DNA of 64,000 nucleotides from Aliiglaciecola lipolytica (GCF_018860635.1 NZ_JAHKPT010000021.1:466674-530673); one strand, 5' to 3'. Positions 1 to 8,599 are shown, counted from the stretch's first letter. Notes: a model not told the origin generated them from the letters alone. Numbers and translations are program-made.

Positions 1-218
1 TGGGTGTGATTGCTCATCACTGCATAGGCACAAACTTCGATGGCAAATACGGTGGTTAAAAACAATAACCTGTCTTCTACCCACTGGCGACGATGCTCAT
101 AGCTTTTCCCTGTCAGTTCATCTTCACCACACAAAAAGGCACGCCGGACACATCGGGATACACAATGATAATAAGGGGTATCTGAAAGATTGATTTGTCG
201 CTTCCTTGCCAGTGGCAT
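1..218 (-). CDS. REP-associated (Y1, IS200-like) transposase, 5' part
   Basis: This is the N-terminal 72 residues of a transposase that runs off the left edge. The translation starts [20 protein letters not shown] and continues with [15 protein letters not shown] and ends near [11 protein letters not shown]. The last motif contains the HUH-type metal-binding histidines of the Y1 (TnpA_REP) family. Such enzymes cut and rejoin single-stranded DNA at short palindromic or repeated ends. The ATG at 218 is preceded by AGGGAG, a good ribosome binding site. The catalytic tyrosine would lie outside the window, so integrity cannot be judged. Short direct repeats lie 77-140 bases upstream of the start and may be related to it. 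Confidence 0.8.
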   Translation of the reverse strand, partial: MPLARKRQINLSDTPYYHCVSRCVRRAFLCGEDELTGKSYEHRRQWVEDRLLFLTTVFAIEVCAYAVMSNHT

Positions 219-294
219 AATTCACTCCCTGAATTAATCATACTAAAGCATAGTTGATTCTATTTTCCTAAGAGTCTAGTTCTAGTCTAGTTTG

Positions 295-357
295 TGGCTG
301 TCCATGTTTGTACATGTTTGTATGCAATGGCTGTCCATGTTTGTACTCATGTTTGTA
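295..357. repeat. Short direct repeats upstream of the transposase
   Basis: The 19-mer TGGCTGTCCATGTTTGTAC occurs at 295-313 and 328-346. Its core CATGTTTGTA is found four times, at 303-312, 313-322, 336-345 and 348-357. The repeats sit in the 339-base gap between the transposase and the LysR gene, where no real gene is seen. They may be a substrate or scar of the neighbouring Y1 transposase, but this is inference. Confidence 0.75.
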
Positions 358-495
358 AAACCTTGGAAGAGATGAAGGGATAGTATAGCCCAGAAGTAAA
401 CAAGCTATTTAATAATGTTAAAAATTTTAAGCGTATACACAAGAGAACTCAATCAGTTGAGTTTAGTGGCGCTGCAGATGGGGGGGAACTCTCTT

Positions 496-550
496 CGCCA
501 AATACTAAAACCTGCGAATCGAAAGGTTCGCGGGTTTTTTGTAATTGGCG
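496..550 (+). terminator. Nested stem-loop with T-tract
   Basis: AACCTGCGAA (509-518) pairs with TTCGCGGGTT (527-536) with one G-T pair and is followed by a run of T (535-540). This is a rho-independent terminator shape on the plus strand. An outer stem, CGCCAA (496-501) with TTGGCG (545-550), surrounds it. A further hairpin, AACTCAA (446-452) with TTGAGTT (457-463), lies upstream. No plus-strand gene ends here, so the transcript it would terminate is unknown. A small RNA or the end of a lost gene are possibilities. It lies in a convergent position to the LysR gene. Confidence 0.6.
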
Positions 551-557
551 GTAGGAA

Positions 558-1493
558 CTACTTAATATTTTCCTGCGTTAACACCCCTTTATTAATCAGT
601 TGCGCAAAAACCTCTGCGCACTTTATTCTGAAATGTTCTCTGAGCAATCGCACGGCTGGAGTAATTGTTTGTCTGCTTGGGCAGATCAGCCATAGTTCCG
701 TCGGTTTGGGGGCAAATTCCTTTAATATCGGCACAACTTTGTCGTCAAGTAGGTCGTTCGACATATCTAAGCTAGACTTTGTCGCTATGCCTTTTCCATT
801 TACACACCAACGCCTAACCAACTCGGCGTCGTTTGAAGCTCGATTACTTTGTACTTTTACTTTTATCGATTTTTCATTGTGATCGAATTCCCAAACGTCG
901 TGAATAATGTCATGAAGTTGATATAAAAGGCCGTTATGGGTGGTTAAATCATTGGGATGTTGTGGTAACCCGTTGTTTTTCAAATATTCGGTTGTTGCAC
1001 AAATTACACGGGGAACCTTGCAAATTTTAAAACCATATAAGTTTGCATCATTCGGTGTGCCATAGCGTAAAGCGATATCAACAGGATCTCGATAGAAGTC
1101 AATATTACTGTCACTAATATGTAATTTGACGCTAACGCCTGCGTGCTCATGCATAAACTCATCAAGCCAAGGTAGAATTAAATTGCGACCTAAATCTGAA
1201 GGTACCGAAATTCTTAATTCACCATCAATGACATCTAAATCCTCTTTCACATTTTGCTTAGCGAAATTGAGTAATTGTAATGCTTGTTCACAGTTGGGAA
1301 TGTATTTTTCACCGGCAACGGAGAGCCTCAAATGTCGGGTGGTTCGGATAAATAACTCAACCCCTAACGCACGTTCAACTCGCTTTATAGCAGCGCTTGC
1401 TGTTGCTGTGCGCATATCTAAACTTTCTGCCGCCGCTGTAATATTGCGAAATTCAGCCACTTTTAAAATTACGTTAAGGTCTTCTAGTAACAT
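558..1493 (-). CDS. LysR-family transcriptional regulator
   Basis: A 311-residue regulator of normal LysR length. Residues 1-60 form the winged helix-turn-helix (for example LNVILKVAEFRNITAAAESL and the following ASAAIKRVERALGVELFIR), and residues about 88-295 form the periplasmic-binding-like effector domain. I chose the ATG at 1493; a TTG at 1502 is also in frame but has no better ribosome site. The gene is divergent from the oxidoreductase at 1609 with 115 bases between, the usual arrangement in which a LysR protein controls its neighbour and itself. The effector is unknown; the targets make a quinone or electrophile signal plausible. Confidence 0.9.
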   Translation of the reverse strand: MLLEDLNVILKVAEFRNITAAAESLDMRTATASAAIKRVERALGVELFIRTTRHLRLSVAGEKYIPNCEQALQLLNFAKQNVKEDLDVIDGELRISVPSDLGRNLILPWLDEFMHEHAGVSVKLHISDSNIDFYRDPVDIALRYGTPNDANLYGFKICKVPRVICATTEYLKNNGLPQHPNDLTTHNGLLYQLHDIIHDVWEFDHNEKSIKVKVQSNRASNDAELVRRWCVNGKGIATKSSLDMSNDLLDDKVVPILKEFAPKPTELWLICPSRQTITPAVRLLREHFRIKCAEVFAQLINKGVLTQENIK

Positions 1494-1558
1494 GATTGTC
1501 AAAAATTATTTGATAAAGATTCAATCATTATGCTGTTTTTGTTTCGTTAAGCAAGCTC

Positions 1559-1564
1559 TATAAT
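1559..1564 (+). promoter_or_regulatory. Possible -10 element of the oxidoreductase gene
   Basis: TATAAT lies 45 bases before the ATG at 1609, in the divergent LysR intergenic region. No good -35 element is seen 16-18 bases upstream, which would fit a promoter needing LysR activation. This is a weak call resting on one hexamer. Confidence 0.35.
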
Positions 1565-1608
1565 TTCTCCCAAGTTGATTAACATTGTCAAAACACAGGA
1601 ATATAATT

Positions 1609-2634
1609 ATGAAAGCAATTGGCTACAAACAAGCGTTACCTATTAATAACCCTGAATCTCTTATTGATATCGAACTGCCACAACCAACTGCATCAGGACA
1701 TGACTTATTAGTTAGCGTCAAGTCGATTGCGGTTAACCCTGTTGATTACAAAATTCGCCAAAATGTTACCCCTGAGGCTGATGCATACAAAGTGCTAGGT
1801 TGGGATGCAGTTGGTGAAGTTGTGGCTATCGGCGATTCAGTTACCCAATTTAAACCAGGTGACAAGGTGTTTTATGCTGGTGATTTGAATCGTCAGGGCG
1901 GTAACGCGGAATTTCAGTTAGTGGATGAACGTATTGTTGGTCACAAACCAAAGAGCTTGTCTGACAGTGAAGCAGCGGCATTGCCGTTGACAGCAATCAC
2001 CGCGTGGGAACTGTTGTTCGAACGTTTAGCCATTAAACAACAGCTCCCAGATACAAAAGAGCAGTCAAAGGATATCATTTTGATTATTGGCGCTGCAGGC
2101 GGCGTTGGCTCGATATTAGTTCAATTAGCCAGTGCTTTAACAGGTGCAACTGTTATCGCGACCGCTTCTCGTGAAAGCTCAGCAAACTGGGTAAAAAAAT
2201 TGGGAGCGGATTATGTTATTGATCATTCTAAGCCTCTGGTTGCGCAAATTGAACAATTAAACATCGGGCAAGTGACCCATGTTGCGAGTTTAACCCATAC
2301 AGATTCATACCTTGATAGCTATGTAGAATTGTTAGCACCAATGGGAAAAATTGCCTTAATTGATGATCCTGAATCCCTTGATATCAGCAAGCTGAAAGCT
2401 AAAAGTTTATCGCTGCACTGGGAGTTTATGTTTACTCGCTCAATGTTTACGGCCGATGATATGATTGAGCAGCATCACATACTGAATAAAGTAAGTGATT
2501 TGATTGACCAAGGTTATATCCAAACCACTGTAGGTAAACACCTTGGGACAATTAATGCGGCGAATCTAAGAGCCGCTCATGAAGAACTTGAATCAGGCAA
2601 ATCGATCGGAAAAATCGTGTTGGAAGGCTTTTAA
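1609..2634 (+). CDS. Zinc-type alcohol dehydrogenase-like / quinone oxidoreductase family protein
   Basis: A 341-residue medium-chain dehydrogenase/reductase. The N-terminal GroES-like domain begins MKAIGYKQALPINNPESL and contains AVNPVDYKIRQ. A Rossmann NAD(P)H-binding motif, IIGAAGGVGS, lies near residue 160. It resembles the adh_fam_1 (zinc-binding dehydrogenase family) group, which reduces quinones or activated alkenes with NADPH; the zinc ligands of true alcohol dehydrogenases are not evident. The ATG at 1609 follows ACAGGA and begins the conserved N-terminus, so an upstream TTG at 1585 was rejected. A small monooxygenase follows after 49 bases, and a LysR gene is divergent, which suggests a small electrophile-detoxification unit. 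Confidence 0.88.
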   Translation: MKAIGYKQALPINNPESLIDIELPQPTASGHDLLVSVKSIAVNPVDYKIRQNVTPEADAYKVLGWDAVGEVVAIGDSVTQFKPGDKVFYAGDLNRQGGNAEFQLVDERIVGHKPKSLSDSEAAALPLTAITAWELLFERLAIKQQLPDTKEQSKDIILIIGAAGGVGSILVQLASALTGATVIATASRESSANWVKKLGADYVIDHSKPLVAQIEQLNIGQVTHVASLTHTDSYLDSYVELLAPMGKIALIDDPESLDISKLKAKSLSLHWEFMFTRSMFTADDMIEQHHILNKVSDLIDQGYIQTTVGKHLGTINAANLRAAHEELESGKSIGKIVLEGF

Positions 2635-2683
2635 GCAACCAACTTAGCAGATCAAACTGAACAATATTAATTAGGAAATTAGC

Positions 2684-2977
2684 ATGACTCAATTAACCAT
2701 AGTGGCCAATATTAAAGCCGCTCCAGGCAAAGTAGATTTAGTCAAAGCGGAGCTGTTAAAGCTTATCGATACTACCCGCAATGAAGCTGGATGCATCAAC
2801 TACGACTTACATCAAGATAACGAAAATCCAGCGCATTTTATGTTTTATGAAAACTGGCAGACACGTGAACTTTGGCAAACCCACATGGGCAACCAGCACT
2901 TAGCGGATTATATGGCTGCCACTGAAGGTTGCGTTGAAGAATTTATTTTAAATGAAATGACGGTAATTAGCGCATAG
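2684..2977 (+). CDS. Antibiotic biosynthesis monooxygenase (ABM) domain protein
   Basis: A 97-residue ferredoxin-like-fold protein of the ABM/YgiN type. The typical pattern is visible: TIVANIKAAPGK at the start, then EAGCINYDLHQD and FMFYENWQ. Members act as cofactor-less quinol monooxygenases or bind small aromatic ligands as dimers. The ATG follows TTAGGAAA. It lies 49 bases after the oxidoreductase on the same strand, so co-transcription and a shared role in quinone handling are likely. The exact substrate cannot be read from sequence. Confidence 0.85.
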   Translation: MTQLTIVANIKAAPGKVDLVKAELLKLIDTTRNEAGCINYDLHQDNENPAHFMFYENWQTRELWQTHMGNQHLADYMAATEGCVEEFILNEMTVISA

Positions 2978-2994
2978 ATTAATGTTAATGGCAT

Positions 2995-3068
2995 GAACAA
3001 AACGTCTTTCACCAACTAGCTGGTTAGCGATGTGCACATCGAGCTAAAACGGTGGTTACGTTTTGTTC
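2995..3068. other. Long imperfect cruciform between convergent genes
   Basis: GAACAAAACGT (2995-3005) pairs perfectly with ACGTTTTGTTC (3058-3068). Inside, CACC (3010-3013) can pair with GGTG (3051-3054). The apex holds TTAGCGATGTG opposite CACATCGAGCTAA, which contains the perfect palindrome CGATGTGCACATCG (3028-3041). It lies between the convergent genes ending at 2977 and 3118. It may be a bidirectional terminator or a small mobile palindromic element. It lacks clear T-tracts. Confidence 0.6.
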
Positions 3069-3117
3069 TATCTATTGGAGGGTAATAGTTGTTAATTGTA
3101 ACTGCGAAGATAGACGG

Positions 3118-3537
3118 CTAATCAATGGTATAAACAACTAATAAATCATCGGGAATCGAGATACTGCCTCGCAAATACCCCAGAGTTCCTTCATTGTTGA
3201 TTAGATACTCAAGCCAAGTACGCTCATTGGCGAATTCTTTCGGTGCTTTTTTACGCCCAGTAAAGCGCATTTGCGCCCAATATGATTGGATTCGCGATTC
3301 TGTTAATCCCACCACTTTTGTATTGAATATCACGCGGGTTACGTTATCTGGCGATAATGCGATTACGTTCAGATCATAAGGCATCATACCGCCCATATAT
3401 AAATTACGTATTTGTTGCCGGTTAAGCTGAATTGATTTATCTACAATGTTGGCAACCACCACAATAGTTTCATTTGCCCTAGCAACTTGAAAAAAACAAA
3501 GTGATGCGAGCAGCAGCAAAATGCCCCATTTTTTCAT
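3118..3537 (-). CDS. Small periplasmic phosphate-binding-like protein
   Basis: A 139-residue protein with a signal peptide (MKKWGILLLLASLCFF, cleavage near ARA). The mature part looks like a truncated type II periplasmic binding protein of the PstS-like family, with NRQQIRNLYMGGMMPYDLNV and EGTLGYLRGS as the recognisable parts. Such short versions are often annotated as phosphate ABC transporter substrate-binding protein but lack most of the ligand site. The ATG at 3537 overlaps the stop of the porin gene as ATGA, so the two are translationally coupled. An in-frame ATG at 3549 is also possible. Its function is probably sensing or scaffolding, not transport. Confidence 0.7.
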   Translation of the reverse strand: MKKWGILLLLASLCFFQVARANETIVVVANIVDKSIQLNRQQIRNLYMGGMMPYDLNVIALSPDNVTRVIFNTKVVGLTESRIQSYWAQMRFTGRKKAPKEFANERTWLEYLINNEGTLGYLRGSISIPDDLLVVYTID

Positions 3538-4742
3538 AGAAATATCCATTCAATTCCTAGTTGATACAAGACCCCATGGCCATCGAATCCTCCTAAATCT
3601 TTGATCGCAAAATCGTTACTTACTTTTTCAGCGTCAACGTAGGTGACTTCTGCTTTAAACGCCACGTTATATCGCCAGTCCCACCTAAGGCCAATTTTAG
3701 TCCCTTTGCTCTTATCGTCAGGAAAACCGCTGAGTACGGATTCGTAGGTTGCCGCTAGAAAGTCAAGTTCATCTGAAATACCGTAGGGGATTTCATTAGG
3801 TCCGTGATCGTAATGCACATCTCGAGCGCCGTAGGAAATATATAAAGTGTATGGATGAAAGTTGTAACCTGCGGAAATGTAGAAGCTATCTATGTCGGGA
3901 ACTGGACCACTTTCACCCACCATTCTCGCGACTTCGCTACGTACAAAATAATCTAGGTTCTCATAATTAGCACTTAGTTGATAAAAATGAATGAGACCAT
4001 CCGGATTAAGTGATGCTGCATTTTGACTAAATCCATACTGATTGAGCAATTCAGCAAACTGTGTTGCAGCAGGAAGTTGCAGTTTGACGTTTCCTTGGTT
4101 GTAGGCTGCCCGAAACGTTAACCCATTATAGGATGCACTGGTATTAACTCCGAAAAGCCCTGTTACCTTGGTATCGATTTCGCCGCTAGCTAAATAAATT
4201 TTATCGTCGTAATAACCCCAATATCCTTCAAAGTTCATCACCCAATCGTGATAAATATATTGGTAATTAGCCATCACCCCTTCAAAGGTTGAAAAGAATG
4301 CCGTGTCATAAAATTGCTGGGGTAGCGTTAACCATGGGTAAGCAAAGCCGACATCGATGCTGTCACTGTAATTGAAAAATGGTATGCGCTGCTTGCCAAG
4401 TTTAAACTGAAGTGCGGTATTGGACGGGGTATAGGTTAAATAAAGCCATTCCAATCCTGAAGAACGTAGCTCACTTGTGTGACCTATCAACTGGCCGGTT
4501 AAAGAAAGCTGATCACTAAAAGTGTAATCTGCTTGCAGCCCAAGAAGGGATTGTTGGTCGAAACTTATGCTGTTGTCATAGCCCACGTACTCAGCATTTT
4601 CATCATCTAAATGACCCATAACCACACGAGCAAATCCGGAAAACTGCAATTTTTCATCAGCTTCTTCGGCGTAAAGTGTCGGCGCCCAGTAAAGCAGCAT
4701 TAAACAGCATGAGGAAAATGCAATAGATAGTCGGCGCTTCAT
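3534..4742 (-). CDS. Outer-membrane porin-like beta-barrel protein
   Basis: A 402-residue protein with a signal peptide (cleavage near LYAEE) and alternating amphipathic strands through to the C-terminal aromatic residue in GIEWIFL, typical of Gram-negative porins. Motifs such as LQFKLGKQRIPFFNYSDS resemble the proteins that line OprO/DcaP-type barrels. It is the first gene of a two-gene operon with the small periplasmic protein downstream. A GGDEF gene is divergent. What passes through the pore is not evident; the PstS-like partner is only a hint of phosphate or anion handling. Confidence 0.75.
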   Translation of the reverse strand: MKRRLSIAFSSCCLMLLYWAPTLYAEEADEKLQFSGFARVVMGHLDDENAEYVGYDNSISFDQQSLLGLQADYTFSDQLSLTGQLIGHTSELRSSGLEWLYLTYTPSNTALQFKLGKQRIPFFNYSDSIDVGFAYPWLTLPQQFYDTAFFSTFEGVMANYQYIYHDWVMNFEGYWGYYDDKIYLASGEIDTKVTGLFGVNTSASYNGLTFRAAYNQGNVKLQLPAATQFAELLNQYGFSQNAASLNPDGLIHFYQLSANYENLDYFVRSEVARMVGESGPVPDIDSFYISAGYNFHPYTLYISYGARDVHYDHGPNEIPYGISDELDFLAATYESVLSGFPDDKSKGTKIGLRWDWRYNVAFKAEVTYVDAEKVSNDFAIKDLGGFDGHGVLYQLGIEWIFL

Positions 4743-5123
4743 ATTTTAAGTTTACAATCTTTTTGGCTAGGTAAAATAACTATAGTTCAAAATACTTGAG
4801 CCAGTTGTGGTGTCAAACGTTTTAGCATTGTAACTAATCCTAGTTGGCAAAATGTACTGTGAGTTTTACCTATACTGCAACAAATTTGAAACTGCATGGA
4901 TTATTGAAACGATTTTTTTAAACGATTAAATTTGAGCTATGCTTGGGTTTTGAGGTACAAGTATTTAGCAGCAATTACGTTAATTTTTAGTCGGGCGGTC
5001 TAAAAAAAAGTTAATATATATTGAGTCTGCTCATATTTTTGAGATGATTATAAATTGCATTCTGGGCACACAACTTTTCCTACAATCTTTCGTGAAGTGC
5101 CATTAACTTGAGGACGCGATCTC
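4743..5123. other. Intergenic region between porin and GGDEF genes
   Basis: This 381-base AT-rich gap between divergent genes presumably holds both promoters. I see no convincing operator, Pho box, Fur box or stem-loop in it. A GAGGA ribosome site at 5110-5114 serves the TTG start at 5124. Confidence 0.5.
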
Positions 5124-6335
5124 TTGGTTGTTTATATAATTTTTATCATTCTGTTAATCTCGGTCCTTTTCGTTGGCCTACAACTGATGAAATATCGCAG
5201 TGAAGTTATTCAATTAAGACACAATCGAGACAGATACAAAACTATTGGTCAAATTGTTAAAAGTATTAATGCCGGCATGTCTTCAGAGAGAATTATTCAA
5301 ATTGCGTTAGAAGAATTAGCCAAAAGATACCCGTTGTATCGCGTGTCCTATTCAACTGTTTCTGAGCAAGGTATTCTCAAAATTTGGCGTTGTTCTACTC
5401 CAAAACATATGCCTAACCTCGAGGGGCTAGAAAGTGACCTTAATATAGCGCCAGATTATTTGAAAGAGCTAAACCAGTTCAAACTATTAGCCGTTTCCGA
5501 CGTATTAACTGACCACCGTTTTTTACCATTACAAGAGCCAATGACAAAGGGCAATACTCGCGCAGTTTTAGACGTTCCGGTTAGTCATAACAAAGGGGTA
5601 GTAGGCTTGTTTTGTTTGGACTCAAGCGAAAAGCATGAGTGGACTGTCGAAGAGATTAAAATGGTGTCCGAATTAGCTGAGTTTATGGAAATAGCAATTA
5701 AACAAGCTGACTACCTTAAGCACAAAGAAGATATGGCTATTCAATTAGAAGATTATAATAAGCGCTTGGAAATAGAAGTTAGAGAACAAACCAAAGAACT
5801 ACAATACGCCAAACAAACAGCAGAGCAACTTGCCATGACTGACGAGTTGACCCAATTACCTAATAGACGCGCTTTTTTCTCAGCCGGTGAACAACTTTAT
5901 TTACAAGCCAAACGACATGCTAGCTCGTTTTGTGTGGTCACCTTTGATATCGATAAGTTTAAAGACATCAATGACAACTACGGCCATGAACTAGGCGATA
6001 TCGCGCTAAAAGAGATGGGTGAGGTGTTAACCTCAATATCACGCTCCTCCGACATCATTGGCCGTATTGGCGGTGAAGAGTTTGCAATGATATTAGCTGA
6101 TACAGAAATCGCTGGGGCTATTCAATTTGCTGAACGCTTGCGGGTACTTACCCAGCAAAATACTATGAACACTTCTAAGGGCGAAATTCAATTCACTATT
6201 TCAACAGGCGTTGCACAATTTAGTGAGCAAGACGACTCATTGAAATCAGTCATAGCTAGAGCCGATACCGCGCTTTTTGTGGCAAAAGAACGAGGCCGAA
6301 ATTTAGTAATATCAGAACTCCAGGTTAAACGTTAA
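5124..6335 (+). CDS. Diguanylate cyclase, membrane-anchored GAF-GGDEF protein
   Basis: A 403-residue protein. Residues 3-22 are one membrane helix, about 45-195 form a GAF domain, about 200-240 a coiled coil, and 245-400 the GGDEF domain. The active-site motif is GGEEF and the inhibitory site RSSD lies five residues before it, so c-di-GMP synthesis with product inhibition is expected. The TTG start follows GAGGA at 5110-5114. The GAF domain should sense a cytosolic ligand because only one helix lies before it. The gene stands alone, divergent from the porin operon. Confidence 0.9.
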   Translation: MVVYIIFIILLISVLFVGLQLMKYRSEVIQLRHNRDRYKTIGQIVKSINAGMSSERIIQIALEELAKRYPLYRVSYSTVSEQGILKIWRCSTPKHMPNLEGLESDLNIAPDYLKELNQFKLLAVSDVLTDHRFLPLQEPMTKGNTRAVLDVPVSHNKGVVGLFCLDSSEKHEWTVEEIKMVSELAEFMEIAIKQADYLKHKEDMAIQLEDYNKRLEIEVREQTKELQYAKQTAEQLAMTDELTQLPNRRAFFSAGEQLYLQAKRHASSFCVVTFDIDKFKDINDNYGHELGDIALKEMGEVLTSISRSSDIIGRIGGEEFAMILADTEIAGAIQFAERLRVLTQQNTMNTSKGEIQFTISTGVAQFSEQDDSLKSVIARADTALFVAKERGRNLVISELQVKR

Positions 6336-6408
6336 TTTTCATAATAAGTTTAAAACTCGCCTCTTAGATGTTTTAGTTTTGCGAGCTTGCTTATATTTCA
6401 TCATTCAT

Positions 6409-6696
6409 TTAAACCACAGAGGCGGGCAGTTCAGATACCATCCAACCTATTGTTGTTACCGCCCCTGAATACATCAATATGCCGGCATAATTGCTCATGA
6501 TTATTAGCGGAATAAATGGCAGAGCTAAACTCCATGCCAGTAACTTTCTGTGCATAGGCGATAAGGTTAAGCTGCGGGACGTTTTGTTGTTGGTTTTGTT
6601 GGACAGTTGCTTGCGCCTTGGGTCGGTGAGGGCAAGCAAAAAAATAACCAGTAAGCTGAACGCGATAAAAGGCAGCGTCATAATTAAATGGTTCAT
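6409..6696 (-). CDS. Small membrane protein of PepSY/iron operon (DUF3325-like)
   Basis: A 95-residue protein with two or three hydrophobic helices (residues 5-23, about 52-70 and 72-90) and a basic linker. Its C-terminal half, KLLAWSLALPFIPLIIMSNY, has the look of DUF3325 proteins that accompany PepSY iron-uptake membrane proteins, but the match is judged by eye. The ATG overlaps the stop of the PepSY gene as ATGA, so it is the last gene of a three-gene operon downstream of a siderophore receptor. Confidence 0.6.
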   Translation of the reverse strand: MNHLIMTLPFIAFSLLVIFLLALTDPRRKQLSNKTNNKTSRSLTLSPMHRKLLAWSLALPFIPLIIMSNYAGILMYSGAVTTIGWMVSELPASVV

Positions 6697-8309
6697 TTTC
6701 TCACCTCTACATCAGATATGGTTGGAGTCCAAACATCACTTTCTTGGCTTTCCTGTTGACATTTTTTATGCAGAGCGAAAAAGCACCAAAGAGCGCAGGT
6801 AAGCAGTGCAAAGTCGATAAACAACATGTCCATCATGTTGAATTTCAAGGCCTCTAACCAACCTACATGTGAGCTGCTAAAGCGTAATACCGGTAATATT
6901 AAACAGAAGATCCCATTTCCTGCCAGCAATAAAATTTTGAGTTGTTTGAGGTTCTTCATAGACAAGCTAACTAAACTAATTAATGCGGCGGCAATCACGA
7001 ACGAATATTGGGTCCATAAGCTTTGACTCGCCCCCATATTGCCACTAACAAAAAAGCCAAAGGCACTGACTAGTGAACACAGGGGAAGGCCATAAAAACC
7101 CCACACGCACATTCGGCTAAACCAGCGCCAACTGGTTTGGCTTTTTTCATTTCTATGAGCATAAAGTTGTAGACCTGTGATAGTCACGTAACAAGCGGCT
7201 ACGCCTAGACTTATCCACACAATTTTCGACATTAGCCCGGCAAAGGTACCAAAGTGAATGGGATAAATTAATGACAAAATATCACTTGATACTGAGGGTA
7301 CAGTGCCGACTAAGGGTTTGTGCTCAATGAAATCACCATTAGTGCCATCATAAACTAATTGTTCGTATCCAACCTTGCCTTCATTTGGCATAAAGAAAGC
7401 CAGTAAACTAGCCGACTCTGTGCCCATATGAGAGATGGACAAATAAGAGGGTACTGATGATTGTCGTGCTGCTGCATCTCTGACCATAGTTGTAAAATTA
7501 GCAGAAGTCATTGGTGCTTCGCTTTTGTGCTGTTGCTCGCCTACCAAAGCATACATAAGTGCTTCTTGATCACCGCCAAATGCCACCATTCCCATGGCAG
7601 GCAAACCAAACGCAGTGGAAAAACTGAAAAAGCTGCCGGTGAACGCCAATAAAATAGCGAACGGAATACTCCAGGTGCCTGCCACTGTATGAGAGTCACG
7701 TTTGAGGGGCTGGCCGTCACGTTGCTTGCGAATCGAAAACATATCGGTAAACAAATGACGGTGCATCATAAATCCAGACACAGAAGCAATTAACATTGCC
7801 AGCCCTAAAATCCCGGTGAGTATTAGCCCCCACGGAGCCGGAATATGCAATTCAGTATGAATGGAAACTAAAAATCGACTTAAGGCATAGGTATCGTCTT
7901 GGGCGAATATCTCGCTACCAAAACCGGTTTCTTTTGAGATGGTTTGACCCTGAGAATTAACTAAATACTGAACGCCATACTCGTCCATATCACCCGATGG
8001 ATTTTGCTTGTGGGTGTGGAAGAAATACACCAATTGTTGCCTATCGTTTTCATAAGCAGAAATTTCATCTAAATACTCTACAGGGGTTTGGTCAGCTAAA
8101 CGAGAAACGGTTGCATGGACATCAGAGGCAACTAACAGATTTTTATGATAATTACTGTTTGACCATTCGCCAATTTCATCGGCAACCACCGCTACTGTAC
8201 CAGTAAATATAACCGCATAAAGTAACATTCCTAATACAATGCCAGACCAAGAATGAAGGCTAAGTAAAGCCTTAGCTTTAGAACGCAAGGGTGGAGTATT
8301 GTCAGTCAT
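6693..8309 (-). CDS. PepSY-associated transmembrane protein (siderophore reductase-like)
   Basis: A 538-residue inner-membrane protein of the PepSY_TM family. It begins with a helix in LHSWSGIVLGMLLYAVIFTG, has the conserved HTELHIP motif near residue 150, and contains four or more helices plus extracytoplasmic PepSY segments. Family members such as FsrB-type proteins reduce ferric siderophores in the periplasm. I chose the ATG at 8309 (MTDNTPPLRSKAK); an upstream in-frame ATG would overlap the preceding gene. It lies 5 bases after the 94-residue gene and overlaps the next by ATGA. The neighbouring TonB siderophore receptor supports an iron role. Confidence 0.85.
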   Translation of the reverse strand: MTDNTPPLRSKAKALLSLHSWSGIVLGMLLYAVIFTGTVAVVADEIGEWSNSNYHKNLLVASDVHATVSRLADQTPVEYLDEISAYENDRQQLVYFFHTHKQNPSGDMDEYGVQYLVNSQGQTISKETGFGSEIFAQDDTYALSRFLVSIHTELHIPAPWGLILTGILGLAMLIASVSGFMMHRHLFTDMFSIRKQRDGQPLKRDSHTVAGTWSIPFAILLAFTGSFFSFSTAFGLPAMGMVAFGGDQEALMYALVGEQQHKSEAPMTSANFTTMVRDAAARQSSVPSYLSISHMGTESASLLAFFMPNEGKVGYEQLVYDGTNGDFIEHKPLVGTVPSVSSDILSLIYPIHFGTFAGLMSKIVWISLGVAACYVTITGLQLYAHRNEKSQTSWRWFSRMCVWGFYGLPLCSLVSAFGFFVSGNMGASQSLWTQYSFVIAAALISLVSLSMKNLKQLKILLLAGNGIFCLILPVLRFSSSHVGWLEALKFNMMDMLFIDFALLTCALWCFFALHKKCQQESQESDVWTPTISDVEVRK

Positions 8310-8314
8310 AAAGG

Positions 8315-8599
8315 TTAACCTAAAAATTGAAATGCAAGAATGGCACTGTTGGCAACAAATAATGTGGCAAGCAGCCATTGGGCTTTTTGCAGGTTTGTTG
8401 TCAGGTAAGTGTAAAAAAACAAAATCGCCCAAATGAGCGGAAACATAAACATCGGCATCATGATGTTATTCACATGGCCTGCTCCAGGTGGAAACCAGAC
8501 AGCCATGGCGAGCATAAATAGCAAAGAGACCACAAGAGTAGCGGGCCCGCTTAGCCAAAAACGTCTGTTTTTAAGAAATTTCAAAGATGATGTACTCAT
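8315..8599 (-). CDS. Small membrane protein of PepSY/iron operon
   Basis: A 94-residue protein with three hydrophobic helices (about residues 16-34, 44-64 and 73-91) and a basic N-terminus. It is the first gene of the PepSY operon and resembles the small DUF3649-type proteins found at this position in iron operons, though the assignment is by context. The ATG is 102 bases after the siderophore receptor, with a terminator between them. Confidence 0.6.
   Translation of the reverse strand: MSTSSLKFLKNRRFWLSGPATLVVSLLFMLAMAVWFPPGAGHVNNIMMPMFMFPLIWAILFFYTYLTTNLQKAQWLLATLFVANSAILAFQFLG

Noticed and set aside
464-505. tRNA or tmRNA 3' end ending in TTCGCCA
   Set aside because: No T-arm, no acceptor stem partner and no anticodon arm could be found.
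415-882. Plus-strand ORF of 155 codons
   Set aside because: It runs antisense to the LysR gene, has no recognisable domain and passes through the terminator hairpin.
1126-1563. Plus-strand ORF across the LysR start
   Set aside because: Antisense to the LysR helix-turn-helix coding region and without any domain.
2995-3068. Integron attC site
   Set aside because: The structure is a long imperfect hairpin, but the ends do not fit RYYYAAC and GTTRRRY and no integrase or cassette array is seen.
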